In this document: piece by piece, positions 1-8,111 of the stretch
How positions within the stretch are numbered: the first letter of the stretch is position 1
Layout of the letters: every line of letters begins with the position of its first letter
NCBI GenBank assembly: GCA_012513875.1
Contig: JAAZBI010000010.1
Span: 1-18,945, forward strand
DNA: 18,945 nt
Direction of reading: 5' to 3'
Origin: Mollicutes bacterium
Lineage (GTDB): Bacteria; Bacillota_I; Bacilli_A; RF39; UBA660
The notes under the pieces: model-generated
The model's database searches: none
Seen by the model: the letters and a program-made list of their open reading frames with translations, nothing else
What the model was told of the DNA's origin: nothing
Program-made: the position numbers and the translations under genes

Positions 1-60
1 TTACCAATCAAATGTAAATTTGTAAAAAAAGAAAATGGTGGTGTAAGCAATGAAAGTTAA
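1..60 (+). CDS. rplP: 50S ribosomal protein L16, C-terminal end only (partial)
   Basis: The window opens inside the last 19 codons of a gene whose frame reads [19 protein letters not shown] and stops at TAA 58-60. The LPIKxKFVK pattern followed by a Gly-rich stretch and a final NES is the usual C-terminus of L16, the 50S protein near the peptidyl-transferase centre and the A site. L16 always precedes L29 in the S10-spc cluster, which fits the next gene. The stop overlaps the rpmC start by 11 nt, suggesting translational coupling. The 5' part lies outside the window, so integrity cannot be judged. Confidence 0.88.
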   Translation, partial: LPIKCKFVKKENGGVSNES

Positions 61-247
61 TGAAATAAGAAATTTAACCACTGAAGAAATCATCAAAAAA
101 ATCGAAGAATCTAAAGAAGAATTATTTAATTTGCGTTTTAAACAAGCTAATGGTAGTCTTGAAAAACCTCATCGTATTAATGAATTAAGAAAATTAATCG
201 CGAGAGCTAAGACAATTATTCGTGAACGTGAATTGAAGAAAGATTGA
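50..247 (+). CDS. rpmC: 50S ribosomal protein L29
   Basis: This 65-residue protein matches L29 in length and pattern: an N-terminal helix ([10 protein letters not shown]), the central [19 protein letters not shown] segment, and a final basic helix ([15 protein letters not shown]). L29 sits at the polypeptide exit tunnel and forms part of the docking site for trigger factor and SRP. The ATG lies inside the end of rplP, with a GGTGGTG stretch upstream as a modest ribosome binding site. The gene ends with TGA, one of several UGA stops that argue against the Mycoplasma code. Position between L16 and S17 is canonical. Confidence 0.96.
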   Translation: MKVNEIRNLTTEEIIKKIEESKEELFNLRFKQANGSLEKPHRINELRKLIARAKTIIRERELKKD

Positions 248-260
248 GGTGTTAATTTCA

Positions 261-515
261 ATGGAAAATAAAAGAGAAATTATCGGGAAAGTTATTAGTG
301 CTAAAAATGACAAAACAATAACTGTTATTGTTGAAACATATCGTACTGATAGATTATACAAAAAAAGAGTAAAATATTCTAAAAAATATCGTGCTCATGA
401 TGAAAACAACATAGCTAAAGAAGGAGATAAAGTTCTTATTGTTGAAACAAGACCTTTATCAAAAACTAAAAATTATAAATTAGTTAAAGTTCTTGAAGAA
501 GCTATAATAATTTAA
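261..515 (+). CDS. rpsQ: 30S ribosomal protein S17
   Basis: S17 binds 16S rRNA early in 30S assembly. The 84-residue product has the OB-fold pattern of the family: [18 protein letters not shown] near the start, then [23 protein letters not shown] chose ATG 261, giving [11 protein letters not shown], because GAGGTG at 246-251 lies 9 nt upstream. A GTG at 249 in the same frame would have the Shine-Dalgarno inside its own coding sequence. The C-terminus ends in a short hydrophobic run (EEAIII). The gene starts 13 nt after rpmC. Confidence 0.95.
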   Translation: MENKREIIGKVISAKNDKTITVIVETYRTDRLYKKRVKYSKKYRAHDENNIAKEGDKVLIVETRPLSKTKNYKLVKVLEEAIII

Positions 516-545
516 AGAAAGAAACTCTAGGAGGAGGTATTTAAT

Positions 546-914
546 ATGGTTCAACAACAAAGTCGTTTAAAAGTGGCTGACAATTCTGGAGCAAGAGAAT
601 TAATGGTTATTAAGGTTCTTGGCGGAAGTATTGTAAAAGATGCTAATATTGGTGATATTATCGTTGGCACTGTAAAAAAAGCTATTCCTAATTCTAACGT
701 TCCAGCTGGAAAAGTAGTTAAAGCAGTAATTGTTAGAACAAAATTTGGAGTTCGTAGAGAAGATGGAAGTTATATTAAATTTGATGATAATGCTTGCGTT
801 ATTATTAAAGAAGATAAAACACCAGTTGGAACTCGTATTTTTGGACCAGTAGCTCGTGAATTAAGAGATAAAAACTATATGAAAATTGTATCTCTAGCAA
901 ACGAAGTGTTATAA
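546..914 (+). CDS. rplN: 50S ribosomal protein L14
   Basis: The 122-residue length is exactly usual for L14, a five-stranded beta-barrel that contacts 16S rRNA in bridges B5/B8. Family hallmarks visible are [18 protein letters not shown] at the start, [14 protein letters not shown] in the middle, and [28 protein letters not shown] at the end. The start is set by the strong AGGAGGAGGT ribosome binding site about 9 nt upstream. It follows rpsQ after 30 nt, the longest gap in this part of the operon, with no terminator in it. Confidence 0.98.
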   Translation: MVQQQSRLKVADNSGARELMVIKVLGGSIVKDANIGDIIVGTVKKAIPNSNVPAGKVVKAVIVRTKFGVRREDGSYIKFDDNACVIIKEDKTPVGTRIFGPVARELRDKNYMKIVSLANEVL

Positions 915-927
915 GGAGGTATAGATT

Positions 928-1236
928 ATGAAATTTAAAACAGGTGATAAAGTAATTATTACAGCAGGTAAAAATAAAGGAAATATTTCTAAAATTATTA
1001 AAGTTATCAAAAAAGATAACAAAGTAATAGTAGAAGGACAAAATTTAGTTAAAAAACATATCAAACCTAGTGCTAATAATCAAACAGGTGGTATTGTTAC
1101 TGTTGAAGCACCAATTAATGCTTCAAATGTAATGTTTGTTGATGATAAAAACAAAAGAAGTCGCAAAAGAATTGAATCAAAAAAAGAAGAAACTAAAAAA
1201 ATCGTAAAGAAAAGCCCAAAAAAGGCTACTAAATAG
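928..1236 (+). CDS. rplX: 50S ribosomal protein L24 with divergent Lys-rich C-terminus
   Basis: L24 initiates 50S assembly by binding the 5' end of 23S rRNA and lies near the exit tunnel. The N-terminal KOW motif is clear (KTGDKVIITAGKNKGN, about residues 4-19), followed by EGQNLVKKHIKPS and the EAPINASNVM segment, so the fold to about residue 70 is normal. The last 32 residues lack the RVGY...DGKKVRVAKKSG block usual in L24 and form a Lys/Arg/Glu-rich tail ending in SPKKATK. Total length (102) is still normal, so the C-terminal half has diverged rather than been lost. AAGGAGGT overlaps the rplN stop and sets the start. Confidence 0.94.
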   Translation: MKFKTGDKVIITAGKNKGNISKIIKVIKKDNKVIVEGQNLVKKHIKPSANNQTGGIVTVEAPINASNVMFVDDKNKRSRKRIESKKEETKKIVKKSPKKATK

Positions 1237-1251
1237 AGAAGGAGGGTATTT

Positions 1252-1791
1252 ATGAACCGCCTAAAGGAAAAATATTCAAATGAAATCGTTCCATCTTTAA
1301 TAAAAGAACATAATTATTCAACTATTATGGAAGTTCCTAAAATTGAAAAAATAGTTATTAATATGGGTGTTGGAGAAGCAGCTCTTAATAGTAAAATGTT
1401 AGATGCAGCAATTCATGATATGGAAATGATAACTGGTAAAAAGCCTATTATTACAAAAGCTAAAAAATCAATTTCAAATTTTAAAGTGAGACAAGGCCAA
1501 GCAATTGGTTGTAAATCTACTTTAAGAGGAGAAACGATGTATAATTTTTTAGATAAATTAATTAGTATTGTTTTACCAAGAGTTCGTGATTTTAGAGGAC
1601 TTTCACTAAAAGCATTTGATGGAAGAGGAAATTATAGTATTGGTTTAACTGAACAATTGATTTTCCCTGAAATAGTATATGATGATGTTGTAAAAGTTCG
1701 TGGAATGGACATAGTTATTGTTACAACAGCAAAAACAAATGAAGAAGCATTATCTCTTTTAAAAGAGATAGGAATTCCTTTTAGAAAGTAA
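1252..1791 (+). CDS. rplE: 50S ribosomal protein L5
   Basis: L5 binds 5S rRNA with L18 and forms the central protuberance of the 50S subunit, contacting P-site tRNA. The 179 residues are standard. Recognisable segments are [16 protein letters not shown] near residues 28-43, [23 protein letters not shown], the [21 protein letters not shown] block, and the terminal [37 protein letters not shown] ribosome binding site precedes ATG 1252. Placement between L24 and S14 is canonical. Confidence 0.98.
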   Translation: MNRLKEKYSNEIVPSLIKEHNYSTIMEVPKIEKIVINMGVGEAALNSKMLDAAIHDMEMITGKKPIITKAKKSISNFKVRQGQAIGCKSTLRGETMYNFLDKLISIVLPRVRDFRGLSLKAFDGRGNYSIGLTEQLIFPEIVYDDVVKVRGMDIVIVTTAKTNEEALSLLKEIGIPFRK

Positions 1792-1801
1792 GGAGGATAT
1801 A

Positions 1802-1987
1802 ATGGCAAAAAAGAGTTTAATAGTAAAAAGTAACAGACCCAAAAAATTTAAAGTTCGTGAGTATACAAGATGTCAACGTTGTGGAAGACCACATGCGGTT
1901 ATGAGTGATTTCAAATTATGCCGTATATGTTTTAGAGAACTTGCTTACAAAGGACAAATACCAGGGATTAAAAAATCTAGTTGGTAA
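1802..1987 (+). CDS. rpsZ: 30S ribosomal protein S14, zinc-binding type (type Z)
   Basis: S14 sits in the 30S head close to S3 and S10. This is the short 61-residue zinc form (C+ type): the two pairs C24-x2-C27 and C40-x2-C43 make a zinc ribbon, and the protein ends in GIKKSSW. The longer C- form, of about 89 residues without cysteines, replaces it in some Bacillota under zinc limitation and is not seen here. An AAGGAGG site overlapping the rplE stop drives translation. The symbol rpsN is also used for this gene. Confidence 0.97.
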   Translation: MAKKSLIVKSNRPKKFKVREYTRCQRCGRPHAVMSDFKLCRICFRELAYKGQIPGIKKSSW

Positions 1988-1999
1988 AAGGAGGATAAG

Positions 2000-2398
2000 A
2001 TGATAGTAACTGATCCAATCGCAGATATGCTTACAAGAATACGTAATGCAAATCAAATGCGATATAAAGAAGTAAAAATGCCTATCTCAAAAATGAAATT
2101 GGAAATAGCTAAAATCTTAACAGATGAAGGTTTTATTGAAGGTTATAAAGTTGAAAAAGGCGAAATACAAGATGATTTACTTTTGAATTTGAAATATAGT
2201 CAAAAGAAAGAAAGAGTAATTACAGGGTTAAAGAGAATCTCTAAACCTGGTTTACGCGTGTATGCTAAAAGTGAAGAAGTACCAGTTGTATTAAACGGAC
2301 TAGGTATTGCTATTATTTCGACATCTAAAGGTCTTATGACAAATAAAGAAGCTCATAAGCAAAATTTAGGCGGAGAAGTTTTAGCTTACATTTGGTAA
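2000..2398 (+). CDS. rpsH: 30S ribosomal protein S8
   Basis: S8 is a primary 16S rRNA binder (helix 21), and in E. coli it also represses the spc operon. The 132-residue protein carries the expected start [15 protein letters not shown], the central [17 protein letters not shown], and the C-terminal block [31 protein letters not shown] with the RNA-binding STSKG. AAGGAGG precedes the ATG by 6-7 nt. I saw no obvious S8-type operator near rplE, but I did not fold that region systematically. Confidence 0.98.
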   Translation: MIVTDPIADMLTRIRNANQMRYKEVKMPISKMKLEIAKILTDEGFIEGYKVEKGEIQDDLLLNLKYSQKKERVITGLKRISKPGLRVYAKSEEVPVVLNGLGIAIISTSKGLMTNKEAHKQNLGGEVLAYIW

Positions 2399-2415
2399 GA
2401 TAAGGAGGAAGAAAA

Positions 2416-2955
2416 ATGAGTCGTATTGGATACAGAGAATTAATAATTCCAGAAAAAGTAACAGTTGAAGTAGATAATAAGATTGTTACAGTTAAGGGGC
2501 CAAAAGGCGAATTGACACATACTATTCCTAGTAATATTACTCTTAAAATTGATGAAAATAAATTGACAGTTCAAAGAGAAAATGAAAATCAAGAAACAAA
2601 AGCATTACATGGAACAACAAATTCTTTAATAGAAAACATGATGATCGGAGTAAGTGCTGGTTATGAAAAAGGAATTGAAATTGTTGGTGTTGGATTCCGT
2701 TTTAATTTACAAGGAAACAAAATTGTAATTAATGCTGGTTTTTCTCATCAAGTAACAATGGAAATACCTAAAAATTTAACTGTTGAAGCAATAAGCAATA
2801 CAGAATTATTAATTAAAGGGATAGATAAACAAGCAGTAGGTGAATTTGCAGCTGTTATTAGAAAAGTTAGAAAACCTGAACCTTACAAAGGAAAAGGAAT
2901 TAGATATAAAGGTGAAAAAATTCGTCGTAAAGAAGGAAAAAAAGCTGCTAAATAA
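2416..2955 (+). CDS. rplF: 50S ribosomal protein L6
   Basis: L6 binds helix 97 of 23S rRNA near the GTPase-associated region. The 179 residues contain the duplicated L6 domain: an N-terminal half with [19 protein letters not shown], and a C-terminal half with [21 protein letters not shown] and the signature region [31 protein letters not shown] (about residues 134-164). The C-terminus is basic. The start follows a TAAGGAGG site. It lies 17 nt from rpsH and 17 nt from rplR within the same transcript. Confidence 0.98.
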   Translation: MSRIGYRELIIPEKVTVEVDNKIVTVKGPKGELTHTIPSNITLKIDENKLTVQRENENQETKALHGTTNSLIENMMIGVSAGYEKGIEIVGVGFRFNLQGNKIVINAGFSHQVTMEIPKNLTVEAISNTELLIKGIDKQAVGEFAAVIRKVRKPEPYKGKGIRYKGEKIRRKEGKKAAK

Positions 2956-2972
2956 AAGAAAGGAAGTCTAGT

Positions 2973-3335
2973 ATGATAAAAAAGGAATCAAGAAATAAAG
3001 CAAGATTAATTAGACATACTCGTATTAGAGAAAAAGTTGTTGGAACTTCTTCAATTCCAAGACTTTGTGTTTTTAGATCAAATAAGAATATTTCTGTTCA
3101 AATTATCGATGATAGTTTAGGACACACTTTATTAAGTGTTTCTTCTACAGACAAAGATTTAAAAATTACTAATGGTGGTAATCTTGAAGCAGCAAAAGTT
3201 GTTGGAGCTGCAATAGCTGAAAAAGCAAAAAAAGCTAAAATCAAAAAAGTTGTTTTTGATAGAGGTGGTTACCTATATCATGGGCGTGTTCAAGCTTTAG
3301 CAGAAGCTGCACGTGAAAACGGCTTAGAGTTTTAA
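2973..3335 (+). CDS. rplR: 50S ribosomal protein L18
   Basis: L18 carries 5S rRNA onto the 50S subunit together with L5. The 120-residue protein has a basic N-terminus ([20 protein letters not shown]), then [18 protein letters not shown], and the conserved end [29 protein letters not shown]. Length and motifs are normal. Its ribosome binding site, AAAGGAAG, is weaker than those of its neighbours. It is followed 10 nt later by rpsE. Confidence 0.98.
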   Translation: MIKKESRNKARLIRHTRIREKVVGTSSIPRLCVFRSNKNISVQIIDDSLGHTLLSVSSTDKDLKITNGGNLEAAKVVGAAIAEKAKKAKIKKVVFDRGGYLYHGRVQALAEAARENGLEF

Positions 3336-3345
3336 GGAGGGTCAA

Positions 3346-3855
3346 ATGAGAGAAAGAAATATGCAACCTCAAATAAAAGAAAATGAAGAAATAGTTATCG
3401 AAGTAAAAAGAGTTACGAAAGTAACTAAAGGTGGTCGTAATTTTCGTTTTTCAGCAACAGTAGTTGTTGGTAATAGAAAAGGAAGAGTTGGACTTGGTAC
3501 AGGTAAAGCAAACGAAGTACAAGATGCAGTTAAAAAAGCTATAGCAAGTGCTACTAAAAACTTAATCGAAGTATCTTTAATCGATAATAGAACTATTCCT
3601 CATGAAGCAATTGGAGTTAGTGGAGCAGCAAAAGTACTTATCAAACCTGCTAAAGCAGGAAACGGAGTTATTGCTGGAGGACCAGTTAGAGCCGTTTTAG
3701 AATTAGCAGGAATTAGTGATGTTATTTCTAAATCTTTAGGATCTAATACAAAACTTAACACAGCTCGTGCAACAATGAACGCTCTTTTACAACAAAAGAC
3801 TGTTGAAGAAGTTGCAGCTTTAAGAGGAAAATCTAAAGAGGAGATTTTAGGCTAA
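3346..3855 (+). CDS. rpsE: 30S ribosomal protein S5
   Basis: S5 lies at the mRNA entry site and affects decoding fidelity. The 169 residues show the N-terminal double-stranded RNA-binding domain ([27 protein letters not shown], with the [15 protein letters not shown] helix) and the C-terminal domain ([32 protein letters not shown]). AAGGAGG at 3334-3340 sets ATG 3346; a second in-frame ATG at 3361 has no comparable site. The TAA stop shares a base with the rplO start. rpmD, normally next, is absent. Confidence 0.98.
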   Translation: MRERNMQPQIKENEEIVIEVKRVTKVTKGGRNFRFSATVVVGNRKGRVGLGTGKANEVQDAVKKAIASATKNLIEVSLIDNRTIPHEAIGVSGAAKVLIKPAKAGNGVIAGGPVRAVLELAGISDVISKSLGSNTKLNTARATMNALLQQKTVEEVAALRGKSKEEILG

Positions 3856-4298
3856 TGAAATTAAATGAATTAGAATATAACGCTGGAGCTGTTAAAGCAA
3901 GAAAAAGATTAGGAAGAGGTTCTAGTAGTGGAACTGGAAAAACTAGTGGTAAAGGACATAAAGGACAAAACGCTAGAAGTGGCGGAGGAGTTAGACCAGG
4001 ATTTGAAGGTGGTCAATTACCATTATATTTAAGAATTCCTAAAAGAGGATTTAGTAATGCTAATTTTAAAACAAGATATGCAACAATTAATGTTTCAGAT
4101 TTAAATTGTTTTGAAAACGATACAGTTGTAACTCCAGAATTGTTATTTGAAACTAAAAAATTAAAAAATCAATTAGATGGTGTTAAAATTTTAGGGAATG
4201 GAGCTTTAGAAAAAAAATTAATTGTTAGAGCTCATAAATTTTCTAATAGCGCTAAGAATATTATAGAAAAAGCTGGTGGAAAAGCCGAGGTGATTTAA
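3855..4298 (+). CDS. rplO: 50S ribosomal protein L15
   Basis: L15 is a late-assembling 50S protein with a long unstructured N-terminal tail in 23S rRNA. The tail is plain here ([29 protein letters not shown] split across residues 16-44), followed by [17 protein letters not shown] and a C-terminal globular domain ending with KIIEKAGG-type residues. At 147 residues it is of usual length. The start ATG overlaps the rpsE stop as TAATG. A GAGGAG stretch inside the end of rpsE acts as its ribosome binding site, so the two genes are probably translationally coupled. Confidence 0.98.
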   Translation: MKLNELEYNAGAVKARKRLGRGSSSGTGKTSGKGHKGQNARSGGGVRPGFEGGQLPLYLRIPKRGFSNANFKTRYATINVSDLNCFENDTVVTPELLFETKKLKNQLDGVKILGNGALEKKLIVRAHKFSNSAKNIIEKAGGKAEVI

Positions 4299-4299
4299 C

Positions 4300-5562
4300 A
4301 TGATTAAAATGTTAAAACAATTATTTAATCCTAAAAACAAAGATATTTTAAAGAAAGTAGGTTTTACCTTAGTTGCTTTATTTATCTTTAAATTAGGAAC
4401 GATGATTCAGGTGCCTGGAACAGATCCAATAACTTCTGATTTAGGGTTCTTAGAATTATTAAATGCAATGGGTGGTGGAGCTTTTAAACAATTCTCAATC
4501 TTTGCTGTTGGGGTTATGCCTTATATTACAGCTTCGATTATCACTCAATTGTTACAAATGGATATTGTTCCTTATTTTTCTGATTTAGCAAAACAAGGAC
4601 AAGCTGGAAGAAATAAGCTTAATAAAATAAATCGATATATTGGTATCTTTTTAGCATTTATTCAAGGATATATTTTTTCTATTTCCTTTTTACCAGCAGG
4701 ATCAGGAACAATTGAATATTTAAAAATTGCTGTTATATTAACAGCAGGAACCGCATTCTTATTATGGTTAGGTGACCAAATGACTCAAAAGGGAATTGGT
4801 AATGGTATTTCTATGATAATTATGGCAGGTATTTTAATGAATATTCCAACGATGTTTATGACTGCATTTTCAGAAATGGTTAACTTTTCTACAGCACAAA
4901 CTAGTGTTATGGGAATAGTTGGATTTTCGTTATTTGTAATTTTATATTTTGCAATTATTATTGGTGTAATTTTTATTCAACAGGCAGAAAGAAGAATTCC
5001 AATGCAAAGTTCTAATAAAACAGCATCTTCTTATGCTGGAAAACAAAATTATATGCCAATTAAGGTTAATTCAGCTAGTGTTATGCCTGTTATTTTTGCA
5101 TCAATGGTTATAGCTATTCCATCAACAATTGCTAGTTTTTTAAAAAACGATGGAATAACTTTATTTATCAATAAATATTTAAGTTACAATTCAATTACAG
5201 GTTTTGCTTTCTATATGTTAGTAATATTATTTTTTACATATTTTTATACATATATGATGTTAAAGCCAGATGAAATATCATCGAATTTTCAAAAAAATGG
5301 AAGTTATATCCCAGGGGTAAGACCAGGTAAAGAAACTTCTAAATATTTGAAAACAATTCTATCTCATTTAAATTTAATAGCAGCTGTATTCTTAATGGTA
5401 ATAGCTGGTATGCCAATTATTTTTTCAAATGTTTCTAGTTTAGGAGCAAGTGTAACAATTGGTGGTACAGGATTATTAATCGTAGTTGGAGTTGCATTAG
5501 AAACATATAATCAATTAGAGAGCGAATTGTTATCAAGAAGTTATGGAGGAAAATTTTCATGA
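4300..5562 (+). CDS. secY: Protein translocase subunit SecY
   Basis: SecY is the pore of the SecYEG translocon in the cytoplasmic membrane. The 420-residue protein begins with a basic cytosolic end (KQLFNPKNKDILKKV) followed by about ten hydrophobic segments. Family marks include FKLGTMIQVPG after the first segment, AVGVMPYITASIITQLLQMDIVP around residue 70-90, the basic cytosolic loop QAERRIPMQSSNK (C4 loop), and the C5-loop block GSYIPGVRPGKET near residue 333. GAGGTGAT at 4287-4294, inside the end of rplO, gives the start. The last four bases (ATGA) overlap the adk start. Confidence 0.98.
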   Translation: MIKMLKQLFNPKNKDILKKVGFTLVALFIFKLGTMIQVPGTDPITSDLGFLELLNAMGGGAFKQFSIFAVGVMPYITASIITQLLQMDIVPYFSDLAKQGQAGRNKLNKINRYIGIFLAFIQGYIFSISFLPAGSGTIEYLKIAVILTAGTAFLLWLGDQMTQKGIGNGISMIIMAGILMNIPTMFMTAFSEMVNFSTAQTSVMGIVGFSLFVILYFAIIIGVIFIQQAERRIPMQSSNKTASSYAGKQNYMPIKVNSASVMPVIFASMVIAIPSTIASFLKNDGITLFINKYLSYNSITGFAFYMLVILFFTYFYTYMMLKPDEISSNFQKNGSYIPGVRPGKETSKYLKTILSHLNLIAAVFLMVIAGMPIIFSNVSSLGASVTIGGTGLLIVVGVALETYNQLESELLSRSYGGKFS

Positions 5563-6221
5563 AAAATATAATTTTTATTGCCCCGCCTGCAGCAGGTAAA
5601 GGCACTTTTGCACAAATGTTAAAAGATAAATATTCAATTCCACATATTTCAACAGGAGATTTACTTCGCAAAGAAATTAAAGATGAAACAGAAATTGGAT
5701 TACAAGTAAAAAGTGTTATCGATGCTGGAAAATTAGTATCTGATGAAATAGTTTTTAATCTGTTAATAAAAAGATTAAAAGAAACTGATTGTGATCAAGG
5801 ATTTATTTTAGATGGTTTTCCTCGTAATGAGGCACAAGCTATTGAATTAGAAAAAATATCTAGTGAAATAAATCGTGAAATTAAATATGTTATTTTCTTA
5901 GATGTAAGTAAAGAAGTAGCAGCTCAAAGAATTTTAGGTCGTGTTTCATGTCCTAATTGTTCTGAAGTATATAATTTATATACATCAAATTTTAAAGAAG
6001 ATGGAAAATGTAATAAATGTTCAACACCTTTAGTAAGAAGAGATGATGATAATGAAGAAACGTTTAATAAACGTTATGATACTTATTTAGAACAAACTAA
6101 ACCAGTTATTGATTATTATAAAAATAAAGGATTATTATTTGTAATAGATAGTAATAGTAATGATAAAGAATTGAAATTACAACAAATTGAAGCTATTATA
6201 AATGAGGAAAATAATGATTAA
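5559..6221 (+). CDS. adk: Adenylate kinase, zinc (Cys4) LID type, with unusual P-loop
   Basis: Adenylate kinase interconverts ATP + AMP and 2 ADP in the cytosol. The 220-residue protein has the long form with a zinc-binding LID: C131-x2-C134 and C151-x2-C154. Other hallmarks are HISTGDLLR (AMP site), FILDGFPRN, VRRDDD and FNKRYDTY, which carry the catalytic arginines. The P-loop is odd: it reads IAPPAAGKGT, so Ala8 replaces the first Gly and Ala11 replaces the glycine of the usual PGAGKGT, while G13-K14-G15-T16 are kept. ATG overlaps the secY stop; GGAGG at 5545-5549 is the ribosome binding site. Confidence 0.97.
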   Translation: MKNIIFIAPPAAGKGTFAQMLKDKYSIPHISTGDLLRKEIKDETEIGLQVKSVIDAGKLVSDEIVFNLLIKRLKETDCDQGFILDGFPRNEAQAIELEKISSEINREIKYVIFLDVSKEVAAQRILGRVSCPNCSEVYNLYTSNFKEDGKCNKCSTPLVRRDDDNEETFNKRYDTYLEQTKPVIDYYKNKGLLFVIDSNSNDKELKLQQIEAIINEENND

Positions 6222-6960
6222 CATTAAATCCCCAAGAGAAATAGAATTAATGGCTAAAGCTGGCGATATCGTTTATCAAACTCATCAATATTTATTGAAA
6301 TATTTAAAGCCCGGAATAACTACAAAAGAAATTAATGAATTAGGAGAAAAATTTATATTAAGTAAAAATGCTACTCCTTCATTCAAAGGTTTTGGAGGGT
6401 TCCCAGCAGCTATTTGTATTTCAATAAATGAAGAGGTTGTTCATGGTATTCCTGGTGATTACCAATTACAAGAAGGTGATATCGTTTCTTTAGATATTGG
6501 AGCGTGCTTTCAAGGATATCATGGTGATTCTGGTTGGACTTATGCAATAGGTAAAATCAGTTCTGATAAACAATATTTATTAGAACATACCAAACAATCT
6601 TTGTATGAAGGAATCAATCAAGTAAAACCAGGTAATTATATTCAAGATATTTCTCGAGCAATAGAAATTTATGCTCAAGAGCATAAATTAGGGGTAATTA
6701 GAGAATTAGTTGGTCATGGAATTGGTAATCAAGTTCATGAAGAACCAGATATTCCTAATTATGATACTCATCATAAAGGTCCAATGTTAAAAGAAGGAAT
6801 GGTAATTGCCATTGAACCGATGTTAACATTAGGATCAAAAGCAATTGTTTTAGAAGAAGATGATTGGACAATAGCTACTAAAGATCGAAGTCCCTCAGCT
6901 CATTTTGAACATACTGTAGTAGTAACAAAAGATGGATTTCGAATATTGACAGGAGAGTGA
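6214..6960 (+). CDS. map: Methionine aminopeptidase, type I
   Basis: This enzyme removes the initiator Met from nascent proteins. All five metal ligands of the family are present: D94 (SLDIGA), D105 (GDSGW), H168 (GHGIG), E201 (AIEPM) and E232 (HFEHT), and H77 (VVHGIP) is the usual substrate-side histidine. I chose ATG 6214 ([13 protein letters not shown]), giving 248 residues, because GAGGA at 6204-6208 is well placed for it. The in-frame ATG at 6202 includes that site and has none of its own. The start overlaps the end of adk by 8 nt. secY-adk-map-infA is a standard order. Confidence 0.97.
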   Translation: MINIKSPREIELMAKAGDIVYQTHQYLLKYLKPGITTKEINELGEKFILSKNATPSFKGFGGFPAAICISINEEVVHGIPGDYQLQEGDIVSLDIGACFQGYHGDSGWTYAIGKISSDKQYLLEHTKQSLYEGINQVKPGNYIQDISRAIEIYAQEHKLGVIRELVGHGIGNQVHEEPDIPNYDTHHKGPMLKEGMVIAIEPMLTLGSKAIVLEEDDWTIATKDRSPSAHFEHTVVVTKDGFRILTGE

Positions 6961-6964
6961 TTTT

Positions 6965-7180
6965 ATGGCTAAAGAAAATATGATTGAAATAGAAGGAAAA
7001 GTCATAGAAGTATTAAAAGGTGGTTCTTTTAAAGTGGAATTACCAAACAAATATATCGTAAATGCTCACGTTTCTGGTAAAATCCGAATGAATTACATTC
7101 GCATTTTAACAGGAGATACGGTAGTTTTAGAACTTTCCCCACTAGATTTAACACGTGGGCGAATAATTTATAGAAAATAA
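6965..7180 (+). CDS. infA: Translation initiation factor IF-1
   Basis: IF-1 blocks the 30S A site during initiation. The 71-residue protein is a single S1-type OB domain with the family pattern [21 protein letters not shown], then [39 protein letters not shown]. Length is normal. It starts 4 nt after map, with AGGAGAG inside the end of map as its ribosome binding site. Confidence 0.98.
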   Translation: MAKENMIEIEGKVIEVLKGGSFKVELPNKYIVNAHVSGKIRMNYIRILTGDTVVLELSPLDLTRGRIIYRK

Positions 7181-7193
7181 GAGGAGGTTTACT

Positions 7194-7307
7194 ATGAAAG
7201 TAGCACCATCAGTAAAGAAAATTTGTGACAAATGTAAAGTAATAAAAAGACACGGAAAAATCTTAGTTATCTGTGAAAATCCAAAACACAAGCAAAGACA
7301 AGGATAG
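7194..7307 (+). CDS. rpmJ: 50S ribosomal protein L36, zinc type
   Basis: A 37-codon gene between infA and rpsM. It reads [20 protein letters not shown] and continues to a KHKQRQG end. The zinc ligands C11, C14, C27 and H32 are all present, so this is the zinc-containing C+ form. L36 binds 23S rRNA near the base of the stalk and L6. GAGGAGGT precedes ATG 7194 by 7 nt, and the TAG stop overlaps the GGAGG of rpsM. Too short for most ORF cut-offs, but unmistakable from sequence and position. Confidence 0.97.
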   Translation: MKVAPSVKKICDKCKVIKRHGKILVICENPKHKQRQG

Positions 7308-7316
7308 GAGGTAAAT

Positions 7317-7685
7317 ATGGCGCGTATTAAAGGAGTAGAAATTCCTAATGACAAAAAAATCGAAATAGCTCTTACTTATATTTATGGAATAGGAAATAGT
7401 TTATCAAAAGAAATTTTGACAAACGTTAATATTGATTTAAATAAGAAAGCTAAAGATTTAACTGAAGAAGAATTAGTAGCAATTCGTGATGAAATGTCTA
7501 AACATTCTGTTGAAGGTGATTTAAGACGTGAAGTAAACATGAACGTTAAAACTAAAATGGAAATTGGTAGTTACCAAGGATTAAGACATCGTAAAGGGTT
7601 GCCTGTTCGTGGACAAAGAACTAGTCGTAATGCACGTACTAGAAAAGGTCGCGGAAAAGTTGTTGCAAATAAAAAGAAAGTATAA
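7317..7685 (+). CDS. rpsM: 30S ribosomal protein S13
   Basis: S13 lies in the 30S head and contacts P-site tRNA and L5. The 122 residues include [22 protein letters not shown] at the start (read in two parts), the helix-hairpin-helix [12 protein letters not shown], and the basic C-terminal tail with [26 protein letters not shown]. Motifs and length are ordinary. It is the first alpha-operon ribosomal gene after rpmJ and shares its transcript with rpsK and rpoA. Confidence 0.98.
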   Translation: MARIKGVEIPNDKKIEIALTYIYGIGNSLSKEILTNVNIDLNKKAKDLTEEELVAIRDEMSKHSVEGDLRREVNMNVKTKMEIGSYQGLRHRKGLPVRGQRTSRNARTRKGRGKVVANKKKV

Positions 7686-7707
7686 TCGATAAGGAGGTTA
7701 GTATTTT

Positions 7708-8091
7708 ATGGCATATAAAGCAAGAAAAAGAAAAATCAAAAAAAATGTTCCTGAAGGAAATGCACATATTCATTCAACTCAAAATAATACAATCGTAACA
7801 ATTACAGATAAAGATGGAAACGTAATAAGTTGGGCTTCATCTGGAACAGTTGGATATAAAGGTTCAAAAAAAGATACACCTTTTGCAGCTGGTATGGCCG
7901 CAGAAGCAGCAGCTAAAGGTGCATTAGAGTCTGGAATGAGAAAAGTAGAAGTATTTGTTAAAGGTTTAGGACCAGCTCGTGAAACAGCAATGAGACAATT
8001 ACAAGCATCAGGAATCGAAGTAACAGCAATTAATGATGTTACACCAATTCCACATAATGGTTGTCGTCCACCAAAAAGACCTCGTAATTAA
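7708..8091 (+). CDS. rpsK: 30S ribosomal protein S11
   Basis: S11 forms part of the 30S platform and contacts mRNA near the E site. The 127-residue protein has the typical [20 protein letters not shown] segment, [21 protein letters not shown], and the end [18 protein letters not shown]. An AAGGAGG site lies 10 nt before the start. It is followed 20 nt later by rpoA, the usual partner. Confidence 0.98.
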   Translation: MAYKARKRKIKKNVPEGNAHIHSTQNNTIVTITDKDGNVISWASSGTVGYKGSKKDTPFAAGMAAEAAAKGALESGMRKVEVFVKGLGPARETAMRQLQASGIEVTAINDVTPIPHNGCRPPKRPRN

Positions 8092-8111
8092 AAAAAAAGG
8101 AGTGATTTATA

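Noticed and set aside
805..1041. Antisense open frame of 78 codons over rplN-rplX
   Set aside because: It lies opposite two clear ribosomal genes, has no recognisable motif, and its Phe/Tyr-rich make-up is what the complement of A-rich coding DNA gives.
5435..5671. Antisense open frame over the secY-adk junction
   Set aside because: It overlaps two well-supported genes and shows no protein-family features.
6202..6213. Earlier ATG for map (6202)
   Set aside because: It includes the Shine-Dalgarno that serves ATG 6214, and the family normally begins with the MI-x-IKxPREIE segment.
7148..7354. Antisense open frame over infA-rpmJ-rpsM
   Set aside because: The region is fully explained by rpmJ and its neighbours on the + strand.
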